Shown: positions 1-12,117 of the stretch, in pieces
Layout: every line of letters starts with the position of its first letter
How positions within the stretch are numbered: the stretch's first letter is position 1
DNA from: Owenia fusiformis
Taxonomy: Eukaryota; Annelida; Polychaeta; Sabellida; Oweniidae
Length of the DNA: 64,000 nucleotides
Assembly (NCBI GenBank): GCA_903813345.2
Contig: CAIIXF020000009.1
Location: 17,073,759-17,137,758, forward strand
Reading direction: 5' to 3'
Made by a program: the position numbers and the translations under genes
The notes under the pieces: model-generated
Databases searched by the model: none
Seen by the model: the letters and a program-made list of their open reading frames with translations, nothing else
What the model was told of the DNA's origin: nothing

Positions 1-3000
1 TCTTCCCATTGGGGAATTACAGATGGGGATGCCCTTCTGTCTGAATCCATGGGTCGACCCAAGGGGGTGAACTGTTGAACTGACATCTTGGCTTTCTTAC
101 TGGCCAGACTAGACCCTGGGGGTGCCTCTCGTTTCCTGTCGCTGGGCAACAATCCAGGTTTTTTTGCAAGGGATTTCTCATCTTGTTTAGGCTTACTCCC
201 TTCAAAACATAATTACTGTATTAAACATTGAATATTTGAACAACTCATTCTAGTTATTTTCTCATTAGATTAGTAAAGGGTACATGTACATTGCAAAAGA
301 TCTGACTTTACAGCAAGAATGTACATGTACTTATTCCAACATCCTCAAAACTGAATTCAATTCCTTATATTTTCAATTCAATAGAGCATCAATGATATTA
401 TCATACTGACCCTAAGAAAAGCTTTTTTAACACAGGAAATATTTTGAAAAGGATAGCAGCATATTATAACCTAAATATATAACTGAAAAATGTAGAGACA
501 TTTACAGTATGTTGGTACATTTACAGTATGTTTCAGTCAAATTCTAATTGTAAAATCAACAATAACTAGAAATCAACAACTCTATTAGGTAGCTAATCCC
601 AATGAACCAAATATTCATGAATACTATGTGTCACAATAGAATATTTACCATTTATTCCACTCTTGATTTGCAGATAATAAATTACAAGATATAGGAGACA
701 AAGACATACAGTACATTAGAGATGTAAGAATTTCCACCAATTTAAGCGTTTGGTGGATGATCATTTAGGAGTTTCAAAGGCAAAAAACATAAAGGCAATA
801 CAATATTTGAGATCTAACGTAGTATAATGTAACCATATTTTTAAGAGATCTTTATAGAATTCCTGCTTTAAACAGCAACTTTTGAATTTTCTGAGGCATG
901 AATTAGAAAAGCAAGGCAAAGCAAAGTTTAACTTGCAAAATGCCATATGTTACGGATACCAACTGCAAAACTCCAAACAAAAACTGCCGAACACCATCCA
1001 CAAAAATGTTGGAGATTATAACAATATGTGACCACTTCTGGTGGTGACACCCATTGAGCACTATCATACATAATTAAGTTATTAGACAGAAAGTGCTGTA
1101 ACTCTTTTGACTTCCAGTTTTGACTCTGCTTTCTACTTGGTCGTAATCATTGATTTGGTGAGTACCTCATCTTATTTCTTAACTTCAGATGATTATAGCA
1201 TTATATTGATAATGAAACCATGGTCAGAATTGCTTGCAAACTGTAGATATTGAGCTTCAAGCACAGAATTTTTAAGCCGAGTAATGGACGGTTTTAAACA
1301 CAGATGCTTTTTAGAGACCAATCTCTTTAATTTTTTTACCAGATATATATTATTCAATTATCTATCAACTCTGAAGATTTGAAGACAAATTATGTATACA
1401 TGTTGATATATCTTTATTTCTGTGAAGGAGATACAGGTACCCCAGGACCAACATTTACGTCACATATTCTCAAGTTATTTAAAGCCAGTTGGGCATATTT
1501 CAGTTAGATCTGAACTTTTTGATATGCCAAAAGTGTTGTTGGTAATATATAAAAGGTAAGTATTGTGATGTCAAGGTGTTGTATGGTCGTATGGTAGTAA
1601 GGTTGATTTGAGAAAGCATTATGGAAGAAAAGTTTGGTGAGAGAAGAATGCACCTGCCTACAGATCTCAAACTGTTCAGGATTAAATATCCCTGGACCTG
1701 AACATGGAGACTTGGCCCACGCACCCTTTAGTCCAGATTGGCCACACATGACTTATATATTTCTATACTTCATATTTCTATAGAGAAAGGTTGTAGGTTT
1801 TAATGACATTGATGAAATAAAACAAGCTGTGTAACTACAGTTTGCTACCATGTCAGAGAATGGATTCAGCCTTGTCTTTCAATCCTGGGTTAAGAGGATA
1901 ATGAAAAGTGATGAAATCTGTATCACTTAATTGAACCTATGTAGGCCCTGTGGAATGAAGATGGCATGAATGCCACATAGTGATGACAAAATATTCAAAA
2001 CCAATTATGGTGTATTGAAATGGTGTAATTCATGACCTTCACGATATGTTTTGTTCAACCTGCATCCAACTACATTGTGTGTTTTAAATGAGCTCAAATA
2101 ACTTCAGAATATGTGATGTTATGTCGGTCCAAAGAAATAAAGATGTATCAAAAATATATTTTATGTTTTGTCTTCAAATCTTCAGAGTTGATAGATAATT
2201 GAATGATGTATTACTGGCAAAAATATCAAAGAGATTGGTCAATAAAAAGCATCTATGTAAAACAGTGTCCATTACCTATTGATCACCCTTGTATGTCAAA
2301 TAGATATATCTCATGGATAAACTGCCCAAATTTCAAACAGTAATACTCATTACTTTGGTTTAAAATGAAAAACTATTTTGCGAAAAATTCCCGCCGTTTT
2401 CAAAGCAGTGACCATCTTTCGTATAAAACTATTTATCAATATCCACCTTTCCACCAAATCTTCCACTAATATTCCAGTTATGCTCTGGACAGACAGAGGG
2501 ACTAACGAATGTAGGGCTTCACAGTATCCCTACTGAACTATGTTCTTTGGGATGAATAGTAGTTCAAAGAAATATATAGAAATTAATGAAAAGACTTACC
2601 AAGTGCAATCATCTCGCCTGGATGCATGTGACCTGAAATCAGTTTATGAATATGTGTTATGCAATGAATAGAAAGCAAGATTTTTAATTGCATCTCAATA
2701 CCATCAATATAATATGCTTGGTGGATTTTATAATTAATACAATGTTTGGTTACTAAGAAGAAAATTGCATTATTTTACTTTCTGTGCAGCCAGAAAATGA
2801 ACAGGAAGGTGCCTACATAAACAACTATCAAGAGTGAAAAACCCGAAATGCATAATCAAATAGTTTTACTTCATCTGAAGTGCAATGAAAGATTAGGGAG
2901 CTTCCAAATGATCCATAAAAAAATGAAACATTCAATATTTTAAGCAAGTTGACTCAATTTATCACACAGCCATTGGCATTGGTCTATGCAAATAGACCTA

Positions 3001-5121
3001 ATATCAACCAAATATTTACTCTTAAACCTTTTGTAAACCAGAAGTAAAAATAAGTTATTATGATCCTAAACTATATCAAGTCAAGTTTTAAGGAAGGCAA
3101 GCCATCTTACACAGACCCAGTGGTTGTATAATATAATGTAATATGTTGTCAATTTAAATCATTCAATCATTTATGTATATCTTTTCATGAATGTTCATTA
3201 TGGATCAAAACGATGATATACCTTTTCTCTTCAGTTTACTTGCCATGGTAGATTTTGGATTGGAGCGATTCACAGTTGCAACTGACCCTTCAGAGGTTAA
3301 AGGTCAAGTCTTCAAGAAATTTAAAGCCCTTTTAGCCAAAAAGAGCATCTCTTGCCTCTGGAAGTACAGTATATATTATATATATATATTAGACATGGTT
3401 TTAATATAAATAAATCATATTTGATTAATCATTCATTCAGCAGGTTCCAGGGTCCAGTCGTCATTTTTAAATCTCTTCTGCCACCTCATAATTGTAGTTC
3501 TATCTGCTGTATACTCCTTACATACTTTCTTCATGGTAGCATACATTTGTGTGGCTGTGAAGTATGAAATTGGGCCAACGAACGCAAGGCCTTCTTATCA
3601 GGTTTGAGAATTGAGGCCATTTTTTCAATTTCTTGACTGTGACTGGATTTGAATTTGTGACTATTGAACTGAGACATTATGCCATCACAATAATAAATGT
3701 CATTATTTGTGCTTTGTGAACATCAAGCTGAATAAATTTCCACATTTCCCAAGTATTTTGATCATTTAAAAGAAAGAAATTCTTTAGAGCTTTTCATGAT
3801 TATAGAAAAATTGGTACCTGATGTTGCTATACCAATCATTTTAATACTAACATTAACGTATTGATTCTTCGGGATATAACCTGATAACACTTGCAATATA
3901 CACAAAATTTCAGCTGAATTGAAGAATATTAAAGAAAGTAAGAGCATATAGTGCATTACTTCTGGAACAACCCTTGTACAGTCTAAACATTAAAAAATAA
4001 GCATTGGTTTTTCAAAATAAATAGAGTGTTCCTTCTGGAATGTTTTCCCCTAAAGACACATAATACTCTTATCTCCAGGATAGTATGCACAAATAAAGCC
4101 AAAGTTTTGCTAATATAGCCAAAAAATCTCTTAAAATATGAATGTGAGTTTACCTGTTAAATCTTCATCCTTCTGCCATCTGTTTTTCGGTACTTTTTTA
4201 GTTTTATGCAACCTGTGTTATACATGAATTCCCATAGAATGAAAAAAAGACTAGAAAAAATATCTGGCACAAATGCGCGTGCGGGGTTGTGTGCATGCGG
4301 GATTTAAACCAATCAGATAAGTTTATATATTCGATTCGATCAAGTGATTTTATTCACTCCTGAGCAATTATCATAAAAATCAAGCCACAATAGACACAGA
4401 GTGCCCCTACAGCTAACTCAGTAATCTAAATCTGACCTCAAACTCAATAACGGCATTCTTTACTATTAGGAATTATTTTGGCCTGTTATTGAGTTTAACC
4501 TCCTTTCTATTCTTTCCTTTGTTGCAAGTTCTGGATCCATCGAAACCATTTTCCGCGATAACATGCAACTGATACTTGACAATAATATAATAAAGGACCC
4601 ACGGTCCTGTGCTCACACAGTGTTTTGTGCAGCCAATGATGATTGACTTTATACATGAGAAAGTTCCCTGAAAATGACAGTCCTACTTTTTGTCAAATTT
4701 ATAGAGTAAACATCAAAAACTGTAATTTCAAGAGCTTTGAAATCTTCAGAGAACATAAGTTGCATATACAGCAACTACTACAAGTTTTTTGAAAGTTCTA
4801 CTTCAACAAGTGTCTAGTATTTACAGAAAATTTGACTTTTTGATGTCAAAGTCAGCAATTTCTCGTAAACTTGGGAAATGGCGATGATAGGTCAAATAGA
4901 CATTATGGATATGCATAAAATGAATATAGATATGACTCAATCCGAATAGCAGTTTTAATTTGTGCAGGCTTGCAGCCAATGTTGACAGACAGACCAACGG
5001 ACGGACAGATGCCTGAGCCAAAAACACATAACATCAAGCGATTTAACACAATATCATTTGAACTAGAAGAATGAGGCTACACTTACCAATCTCTAAAATG
5101 ACATTTCTGCATGTCCGTCAT
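1..5121 (-). CDS. Unrecognised basic, Ser/Pro-rich protein; 5' part, four exons, runs off left edge
   Basis: Four minus-strand exons join in frame: 5121-5087 (ATG, 11 codons, phase 2), 4212-4154 (phase 1), 2632-2600 (phase 1) and 199-1, which continues beyond the window. Donors read GTAAGT, GTAAAC and GTAAGT. Acceptors are ACAG, TTCAG and a weaker GAAG. The joined N-terminus has 108 residues and begins MTDMQKCHFRDWLHKTKKVP. The linker includes HMHPGEMIALG. A Lys/Arg/Ser/Pro-rich stretch follows, with nuclear-localisation-like clusters (DRKRE, SKKAKM) and SP sites (RRASPS). I do not recognise the family. A nuclear regulatory protein is a guess from composition only. Matching phases and consensus splice sites across three tiny exons make chance unlikely. 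The start is the first in-frame Met of the first exon found. The gene is divergent from the flavin-reductase gene. Confidence 0.72.
1268..2300. mobile_element. TIR element (about 1.03 kb), non-autonomous, in intron 3 of left-edge gene
   Basis: About 160 bp at the left (1270-1430) reappears inverted at the right (2130-2295). For example, GAAGATTTGAAGACAAA near 1374 pairs with TTTGTCTTCAAATCTTC near 2167, and AGAGACCAATCTCTTT pairs with AAAGAGATTGGTC. The interior shows no transposase frame. I read it as a non-autonomous DNA transposon or large MITE. I did not find an exact target-site duplication. Confidence 0.7.
2633..3430. other. Intron sequence with one unassigned open frame
   Basis: Apart from a 72-codon plus-strand open frame (3191-3409; contains VATDPSEVKGQVFKKFKALL) I see no feature. 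That frame follows a plausible acceptor (TTCTCTTCAG) but has no clear donor or partner exon. It may be an old gene fragment or chance. Confidence 0.3.
3437..3677 (-). pseudogene. Degenerate transposase-like N-terminus (mariner-type HTH suspected)
   Basis: The minus strand carries two overlapping frames. The first starts at ATG 3677 (MSQFNSHKFKSSHSQEIEKM...) and stops after about 48 codons. The second continues in a shifted frame with ATMKKVCKEYTADRTTIMRW followed by QKRFKND. The latter resembles the second helix-turn-helix of mariner-like transposases, where a '...V..WH.RFK.G...' pattern is usual. A frameshift joins the two and no DDE domain follows, so this is a remnant at best. The family call is tentative. 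Confidence 0.4.
3790..5086. other. Intronic stretch with no recognised feature except exon 4154-4212
   Basis: The second coding exon of the left-edge gene (4212-4154, LHKTKKVPKNRWQKDEDLT) lies here. The rest is AT-rich. At about 4984-5020 there is a fragment complementary to the GTCTGTCCGTCCGTT head found in the dispersed elements at 16.8, 30.6 and 43.4 kb. Confidence 0.5.
5087..5121 (-). CDS. First coding exon of the left-edge gene
   Basis: The ATG at 5121-5119 opens MTDMQKCHFRD and the exon ends in TG before a GTAAGT donor. The split codon becomes TGG (Trp) with the next exon at 4212. It is too short to show up as an open frame on its own. Confidence 0.68.
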
Positions 5122-5199
5122 TGTGTCTATTCGTCCGAGTGTCCCAGATTGTAAAATTAAACTTTTAGCGAAACGAAATTGTTGTCAAATAGATTGATA

Positions 5200-5815
5200 A
5201 TTATTAACGCGATTACTCAAGATAAAAAGATCAATTTTGAGGATAACAGGTATCTTTGATTGATTTATATTGCTCATGTATACACGCAAAATAGTTATTA
5301 ATTGCAAACCTACTGTTTGTAATTCAGTGCCGCGATGACGGTTAATTTCTGATACGATTTGCAATTTCGATGTTTTATGAACTAACCGTCATTTTAGTTA
5401 TATTCCAAACCTGTCTCCGATATTTTCGTAACTATGCATCAATAGGGTCTAAGGGGGATATGGGATGGTGCGTATGTATTCTTACAGGTTATGTAGGTTA
5501 TGCATGCTTGAATCACATTTTTTATGTAATATACCATGTTTTCAGGGTTTAATTAGTTCCGCTTGTTGAGACCTGTGGAATGATTAAATAAACGCATCAA
5601 AGGCAAAATGATCATGGAGGTTAGACCTAGCCTGGGCCATAAGACAAGAAACGAGGCCCCGGCTATTTTTGTTGGACTATGTCGAAACAAGCCCAGTCAA
5701 AGGGAGTAAGTCACCCCCTTTGATATTGCATATATTATTCTAATATAGGCTAAAGAATATATAAGAAGGAGGGTTGGCTTACTCCCAATGCCCAGAGACT
5801 AGGATTTGTTGAACT
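5200..5815. other. Upstream region between two divergent genes; no coding signal
   Basis: Upstream of the left-edge gene's ATG (5121). No TATA box or other promoter motif is convincing. Around 5690-5790 two halves resemble each other in inverted orientation (AAAGGGAGTAAG and CTTACTCCC), which may be a decayed palindromic repeat. Confidence 0.3.
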
Positions 5816-5832
5816 AAAGTTGATTGGTTGGT

Positions 5833-6385
5833 GTTATCCCGTTCCCGGACTATAGTCCTGCACTGATCGCATTCATTTGCCTGTACGATTACAACTTGGG
5901 AGAATTATCTACGCCCCTTACACTTAAGATACCTACCTCAATGCATTATAGAACTCAAGATGTAACTTCTAATATATTGGAACCGCCGATTGTCTGGGTA
6001 TATCGGTAGAACGAGAACATTTTCTCTTTTTCATCGAGAGAGATTCCATCACTTTTCAAAATGGCGGTTGGATTTAAACGGGGAATCCCCCGTTTGGCTG
6101 TCCCGGATGTAGCCCGGAAGTACCAATATGGAGGAATTTGACGGTTGAAAAAGGTTAAATGTTACACGCAAATATTGCGATCAAAAACGAAAATGTCTTC
6201 GTTCTGCCGATAAACCCAGACAATTGTGGATTCAACTACACGAAAAAAATGCTAAATTACCATGGAATCTATTGAAGTAGGTATCTGAAGTGTAAGATCA
6301 GTAAAAAATTCTCCCATGTTGTAATCGTACAGGCAAATGTATGGGCTCCGTACAGGACCATAGTCCGGGAACGGGATAAGGTTGG
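5833..6385. mobile_element. Palindromic MITE-like element, about 550 bp
   Basis: The left arm (about 5833-6040) and right arm (about 6190-6385) are inverted copies. ATCCCGTTCCCGGACTATAG near 5838 pairs with CCGGGAACGGGAT near 6365. TTGCCTGTACGATTACAA pairs with TTGTAATCGTACAGGCAA. GATTGTCTGGGTATATCGG pairs with a diverged copy near 6210. Near the centre is a small GC hairpin (AAACGGGG/CCCCCGTTT at about 6077). There is no coding capacity. Confidence 0.75.
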
Positions 6386-6484
6386 TGGGTGATAATGGTA
6401 AAATGTGCTCCTAATATTTGAATTTGTACTGTACACGTTAGGTTTCAGAGTGTCTTTTATGGATTGGTATTTAAACGCTAAGAT

Positions 6485-7312
6485 AAAGCTTTTTGCAAGG
6501 CCTGAGTGCGCCGCTAACATGCTAAATAGAAGAGTTAGCTGACGTTTGGGAGTCTGACTTACCTTCTAAAGGTTAGAACCCGAATTTTAATGAAACCATA
6601 TCACCTTTGTTGCGTCGATGATGATGCATAAACATAGCATTTGATAGAAATTAGTGTAAATACTTTTCCGACTTTTTCATTTTTCATCAATGTTGACTTC
6701 CGGGAAGGCGTTGTAGTTATCACGAAATAACGCATTGACCCTTGAACTTTACTTTGTTGACGTGTCAACCAAGCATGTCTGGTGTGAAAATTAAAAGAAT
6801 ATTAAGCAATGTTCTACATCCGCCAAGCTAAGTGAAGTAGTCAATATTTAAAATTACCAATTTCAAGTGAAGTACGCAACGAACGAAACTGCGTGATCTA
6901 CAGTCCCACTATTGGTCTGAACGAAATGCTACGTAGAAATATGAGCCGTCTGCTGTATTAGTCGATTAATAGAGTAAGACCTGTTGGTGATGCTTTATAA
7001 TTTAGACCAAAACATTGAAGAACATACGGACCTGTAAATCGTGAAAACAACGAACAAATATTCGGTTTTCATATATGTTCGGTAATTTTTCGTATTGAAA
7101 CTTCCGGAACTTACAAGGAAATCATCATTTTATCGGTCCATGATTTACCTCTTGGATGTTGTGGCAAATGCTCCATGGTTGACGGAACAAAGGTGATATG
7201 GTTTCATTAAGATTCGGGTTCTAACCTTTAGAAGGTAAGTCAGACTCCCAAACGTCAGCTAACTCTTCTATTTAGCATGTTAGCGGCGCACTCAGGCCTT
7301 GCAAAAAGCTTT
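6485..7312. mobile_element. TIR element, 828 bp, arms of about 125 bp
   Basis: The left terminus AAAGCTTTTTGCAAGGCCTG (6485) is mirrored by CAGGCCTTGCAAAAAGCTTT ending at 7312. Similarity continues inward for about 125 bp (GACGTTTGGGAGTCTGACTT versus AAGTCAGACTCCCAAACGTC). The interior has no transposase. It is a non-autonomous cut-and-paste element whose near-identical arms suggest a fairly recent insertion. Confidence 0.82.
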
Positions 7313-7368
7313 AGTTTCACAAATACGTATGATTTTATAACCACGAGTACGCCAAATGTATAACAATT

Positions 7369-7639
7369 AGCAACATCACCGCCGATATAAATTTGATGAA
7401 GCATCATCAAATACGATTAAAATAGAGTAAACTTACCAAATGTTGCAATAATACAATTATAAAAACTTACCAAATTTTCCAAACATTTTTTCCAAAAATT
7501 CAAGTCTCTTTTTGCAACGCATGCGCACGATGTCTTTTCTGAACTTCAAAAAAAAAATATTGCAACATTTGGTAAGTTTACTCTATTTTAATCGTATTTG
7601 ATGATGCTTCATCAAATTTATATCGGCGGTGATGTTGCT
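7369..7639. mobile_element. Short palindromic MITE, 271 bp
   Basis: AGCAACATCACCGCCGATAT at 7369 is repeated inverted at the other end (ATATCGGCGGTGATGTTGCT ends at 7639). The arms are about 84 bp and essentially perfect, and the unpaired middle is about 100 bp. The near-perfect arms make this one of the younger inserts in the window. Confidence 0.82.
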
Positions 7640-7757
7640 CATATGTGTTACTACATTTAGTGTGGGTATGACTGTTTCTTTGAAGCAGGTACTTGTAAAA
7701 CTGCAGAGGTTGTGGAAATTTTTCTATTATCGCCCGGGCCTTACAGTAAATGTAATT

Positions 7758-8225
7758 AAAGAGGCTCTATGCCATAAGATAGCACCCCTCTGGACTTTTT
7801 TGCATATTGAGTTTCACCACATATATACCCATCTACTTACCAAAGAAGAAATCCAAAATTTCCTTCATTCAGTGTTAATTTTGCGATTGTGCTGGCCTGT
7901 TTGATTATTTTTGAAGATATTAATTCAACCTTAAGTTTGAATATACCGGGAAAGTCCTCCTGAATTTGTTAATAATAAACCTGATTTGCTGCCTGGTTCA
8001 AGGCACTTGTGCGCTTTTTTGACACAATGGGGATTCCCCTCGCTAGCCGAGGAATCGATTGTGTCTAATTCTGGAGTTTGGTTGTTCTGTTGATTATTTC
8101 TGATATTTCGGCAATAATATACCCAAAAGTTATTCTCAAGATATATCCATGGTATTTGAGATATTATATGAGCAATAACAATAGGACATCATTGATTGTC
8201 TGGAGGAGAAACCTATGGCATAATG
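7758..8225. repeat. Dispersed repeat, copy 1 (partner at 40.1-40.6 kb)
   Basis: From TAAAGAGGCTCTATGCCAT to the end of AACCTATGGCATAAT the sequence closely matches 40,109-40,620 in the same orientation, with small indels. Both copies contain GGGGATTCCCCTCGCTAGCC and a conserved open stretch encoding ISDISAIIYPKVILKIYPWY. The open frame is short and has no known match that I recognise, so I treat it as part of the repeat and not as a gene. Confidence 0.75.
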
Positions 8226-8299
8226 CATCTTTAAGGTTCAGCTGGAAATTTTCTGGTACAAAATTAAGTATGAAGGTATGTGTATATTTCCTTGCTTTT

Positions 8300-11200
8300 T
8301 TCATTAAAGTATCAATTCATTGGAAACAGGACAATCCTGTGTTGTCTGGAAACTTTGAAAGAAAATTTGGAAAAATAGAAAGTGTGAGATAGACTATCAT
8401 AATTTCTTGGGAGTTCCCATTGACCTCTTACCAGATATACTAAAAGAAGACAATGTAATGGGGCCCTGTAATGATAGTTTCCTGCAAAAAGCAAGGAAAT
8501 TAACACATGCCTTCATACTTTATAGTGTACCAGAAAATGACATGTGCAGGTATAGCATGGGCTTTCAACTAGATTGAAATATGGTCGATACTGTTATTTG
8601 AGGATGTTGAAGTGTGTGGCTAGGGAGGTGTTCACTGCATACACCAGCTGATTGAGATTCTGGTGTGATGTTCCTCTCAGATCTATTTTCACCGTTGTTA
8701 GCTAATACATATAATTCGAACTGACAACATCAAGATTTGACCATATTAACAGTTTTTATTCATCAAAGTGTTTATTTGATGTATAACAATAATTCATCAT
8801 GTAAACCCTTAAGGTTGCCTCATGTACCCGTGACAATGGTTACCACAGAAACCATAGCTATGTCAATACTAAGTCGGTTGTCCGGAAATTTGGATAGAAG
8901 TAGGTCATATATGTGTTTTTTATGTTGTGAAACTTTCATGATGAAAAAAGCAAGATAAGAAAAGTTATAACAAAATTAGCAATACTTATTGAACGCCCTG
9001 TAGATACAAGACTAGGCGCTATCTCTTGTCAAATACACACAGAATTGCAATAAATTGGCCATTGCAAATTGCAAAATCAGATTGTAAAATTAATCGCTTC
9101 ATTTTTTAAACGTATGCTTCATATCTTCATCCAAAACTTTAGGATTTGATGAAGAATAAGTTATAACTTGTACAGGAAGAAATGGCAGATCCTACCTAAT
9201 TTAGAATCACTGATTTCTCTGGACAAATTCCGAGAAGATTCGTCAACATGCAACATTGCGATCGGAGACTGTATGCATGTCACTCTGAACTCACGTGATA
9301 AAATAAAGCATCTTGATTGGTTTTACTCATGTTGTCAAGATGCGAAAAGCAGTAGTGAACACTGAATATGTTAATGAACTACCATATATGGAACAATTGT
9401 CTCTCTGATTGCAGCTCCTGAATGAATATAGTAGTCGTATGATTTCTTGATAACTATAGAAAGTGGGTGTGACGAGGTAAAGGAGCTCTGCTTGAGTAGA
9501 AATTTTCAAGGTGGCTGCTATTTATCGAAATCTCTGCCATTTTTTGTTAAACATGTAATCCTTGATAACTCAAGTACAAGTTGACGGATTCGGATTAAAT
9601 TGTATATTCTGATGCCTTGGGACATGTAAAAACATAATCTTTGATAATTCAAATACCAGTGGATGGATTTGGCTCAAATTTTATATGGACACTATTTATC
9701 AAAACATGTTTTATTCGGTGGGATTTGCCACTCCGTGGAGTTGCTGTTTTTCTAGTTTTTACACCAAATTCAAGATGTTTCAAATTAAAACGGCCTCGCA
9801 AGACGAGGTGAGATCATATATTTATATACTTATTGTATACTGACTGTGCATTCAAACTGAGTGATTGAAACGACCAGCCTTTACCAATTTACATCTGTTA
9901 TATCTCTATATATTTGATGTGGTATTCATCACAAGTTATTTGAACCAAAATTTGATCATTATAGAATCGTTCTTGATATTCTTCTAAAATCGATTCACGT
10001 TATCCAGAATTCTCAAAAACCAACACACTGGTCTATGAAATAGTCTACTGAAATACTACTGTTATGTCTAATTAATGACAAAACTGACTAGTTCTCATAC
10101 TAAAAGATTTTATAAAAAGTTCAGTCTTTTCTAAATAGTCCAAAACTATCATGTTTTTTGCTACATTTCACCCTTTTATATTCTTACTATCTTCATAAGA
10201 TATCACTTTAATATCTTTCACCCTGTGAAAAGTACTGGTTTACGATAGATCAAAATTGACTGCCCCACGTCACGTGTCACATGAGACGTGACCCTATATT
10301 TGTTGAAAAATGAAAGAGATAGTAACAATTTTTAATCTTAAGTTAATACCAATATTACAAACACATATCTATTTTTTTTCATTATATAGGCTATTTATTT
10401 CTTCATTATACATACATTTGTTTTATACTACATTGATTCGTTTTTGCAATACCTTTGCTTTTAGATCTTTAAGCAGATAAAATAAATATTTTTGATCGAT
10501 TAAACCACAGATTATTTAACCAGAAGCTTCTTCTCTGAGGTCTGCGAAGAAGGCGAAGAAGAAAACATAATTTCAGTCATTTTAATTTTGCCATGGATTA
10601 AAATGCTTCTCAATGATCTTTGAATTCTTACTATGACTTCTATTCTCGGATGTTACAAAATGTTTGGTTTGATATCAATAAATATATATGTTGAGCCTTA
10701 CTTGGTCATTCATCTATATATTTTGTTCATTGTATCCTTTTTCCTGATTGCCATTTTCCTCATCAGCTGTTTCTTGACCCTGCACATACCCAGCGTGAAG
10801 AGTCTAGTTAACTACCCTCTGTCTAGTATAGACTATATTACAGTTTAGCAGCCCCGCCCCCACGGCCTATGGCCATGATAGCCTGTTTCCTAGATCCTTT
10901 CAAAACCATTGCGCTGATTTTTCGCAGAGGAAATTACCATATGTAAAAAGTCAGCCGTATTTCGACAACGAACTCTGAATAGCTAGGTGATTTCAGAGAT
11001 CTTTTGTAAAAGACATGATGAAAAAGCTTTTTCAACCTTCTGAAAATGTGACTGAAAAATTGTTATCGAAACATTCATTCATTATGGATTATCTATTTAC
11101 ATGTATGTGCGTAATATTTGATGATTTTTGCTATAATTGAAAGTGAGAAGTGGAAGGATTTTGTTAAAATATCAACCATGGCTGTTCGATGGGATTTGCT

Positions 11201-12117
11201 ACGCTTTGGCATTGCTGTTACCTAGTTTCGCATATACATGTTTTTGAAACATAACACATTATATTTATTTTCAGATTTATCTACACAAAAGGGGCATTGC
11301 AGTCCTGACAGATGAGGTGATTTTACCTTGAAATAATGCAACCTTGAATCAACCCATGAAACTGATTTAACAATAAAAGTGCAATATAAAACTAACAATG
11401 GGCACAAGTTAATAAAAGATGAAGAGAATGAAGTTCTTAAAAGATATAGAAAAGCTGAAATGTTTGTTCTCAAGACGATGTCCCCAGATGGTTGGGATAC
11501 ATTTTCATACAATGCCTCCAAGATTAGGTAAGACATACTTAAATTATCAGTGATCTCCACAGGATTTTTTCTCAAGAGGATGCAAAAAACTCATTTTCAA
11601 AGTTCAGAGTAAAAATGCCCATTTTTCATGATTTTTCTCATTTTCAATTGGGTGCACATTGTTTTTCAGGTGGGAGACAAGCCTGTTTTTTAGGATCTCA
11701 GGTGGGTGCTGCACTCACTTGCTTTAACACTGGGGAGATCACTGATTATTATCCCATGGAACAAAGTTTTTTTGTCCATCTGTCTGTCCGTCCAGGTACT
11801 TGATCTTCATTTGGTTTGAAGAAGAGAATTGATTCTAAGAGAGCGTATAATCCTACATGTTCCTGCAAGTTATCTGAATGTGTAGCTTAACCTCCCTTGA
11901 GTCCCACAACTTTCTCTAGTCCTTTCTTAAAATTTTCTTCAAGATGAAAGGCTAATGTTGTGTATAACCATGTTGTTCAAGTCTTCATAAGCTTGGTTCA
12001 GTGGAGCAAAAACTTGTTTTCAATTTGAATATTCTTGTGGCACAGAGGTATAATTCCAATGACCCTTTGTTGAGTATATGATGTTCAAATATGATCATAT
12101 CAATCTCTATTTGTCAG
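8300..12117. other. Upstream region of the flavin-reductase gene; fragments of dispersed repeats
   Basis: No exon could be fitted here with the phase needed at 12,118. Repeat debris includes a half copy of the GGGCTTTCAA hairpin (8,557), right-end fragments of the 'GGGATTTGCTACGCTTTGGC' element (9,718-9,760 and 11,186-11,226) and a left-end fragment (11,751-11,800, TTATTATCCCATGGAAC). The missing first exon of the flavin-reductase gene should lie somewhere in this interval or between the elements to its left. Confidence 0.4.

Noticed and set aside
2770-2815. Microexon candidate PENEQEG after TTCTGTGCAG
   Set aside because: Plus strand, inside an intron of a minus-strand gene, with a poor donor and no partner exons.
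8078-8392. 104-codon plus-strand frame
   Set aside because: Largely the dispersed repeat also found at 40.46 kb; the frame extends differently in each copy.
9745-9799. Possible first exon of the flavin-reductase gene (ATG, MFQIKTASQDE, donor GTGAGA)
   Set aside because: It ends in phase 0, but the exon at 12,118 needs phase 1, and no bridging exon was found.
11275-11317. Exon-like stretch IYLHKRGIAVLTDE between TTTTCAG and GTGATT
   Set aside because: Phase 0 at both ends does not fit the exon at 12,118. The opposite strand is also open, and the donor is weak.
11222-11575. 117-codon minus-strand frame with a CPFC motif
   Set aside because: No splice context or family resemblance. It overlaps the tail of a dispersed repeat.
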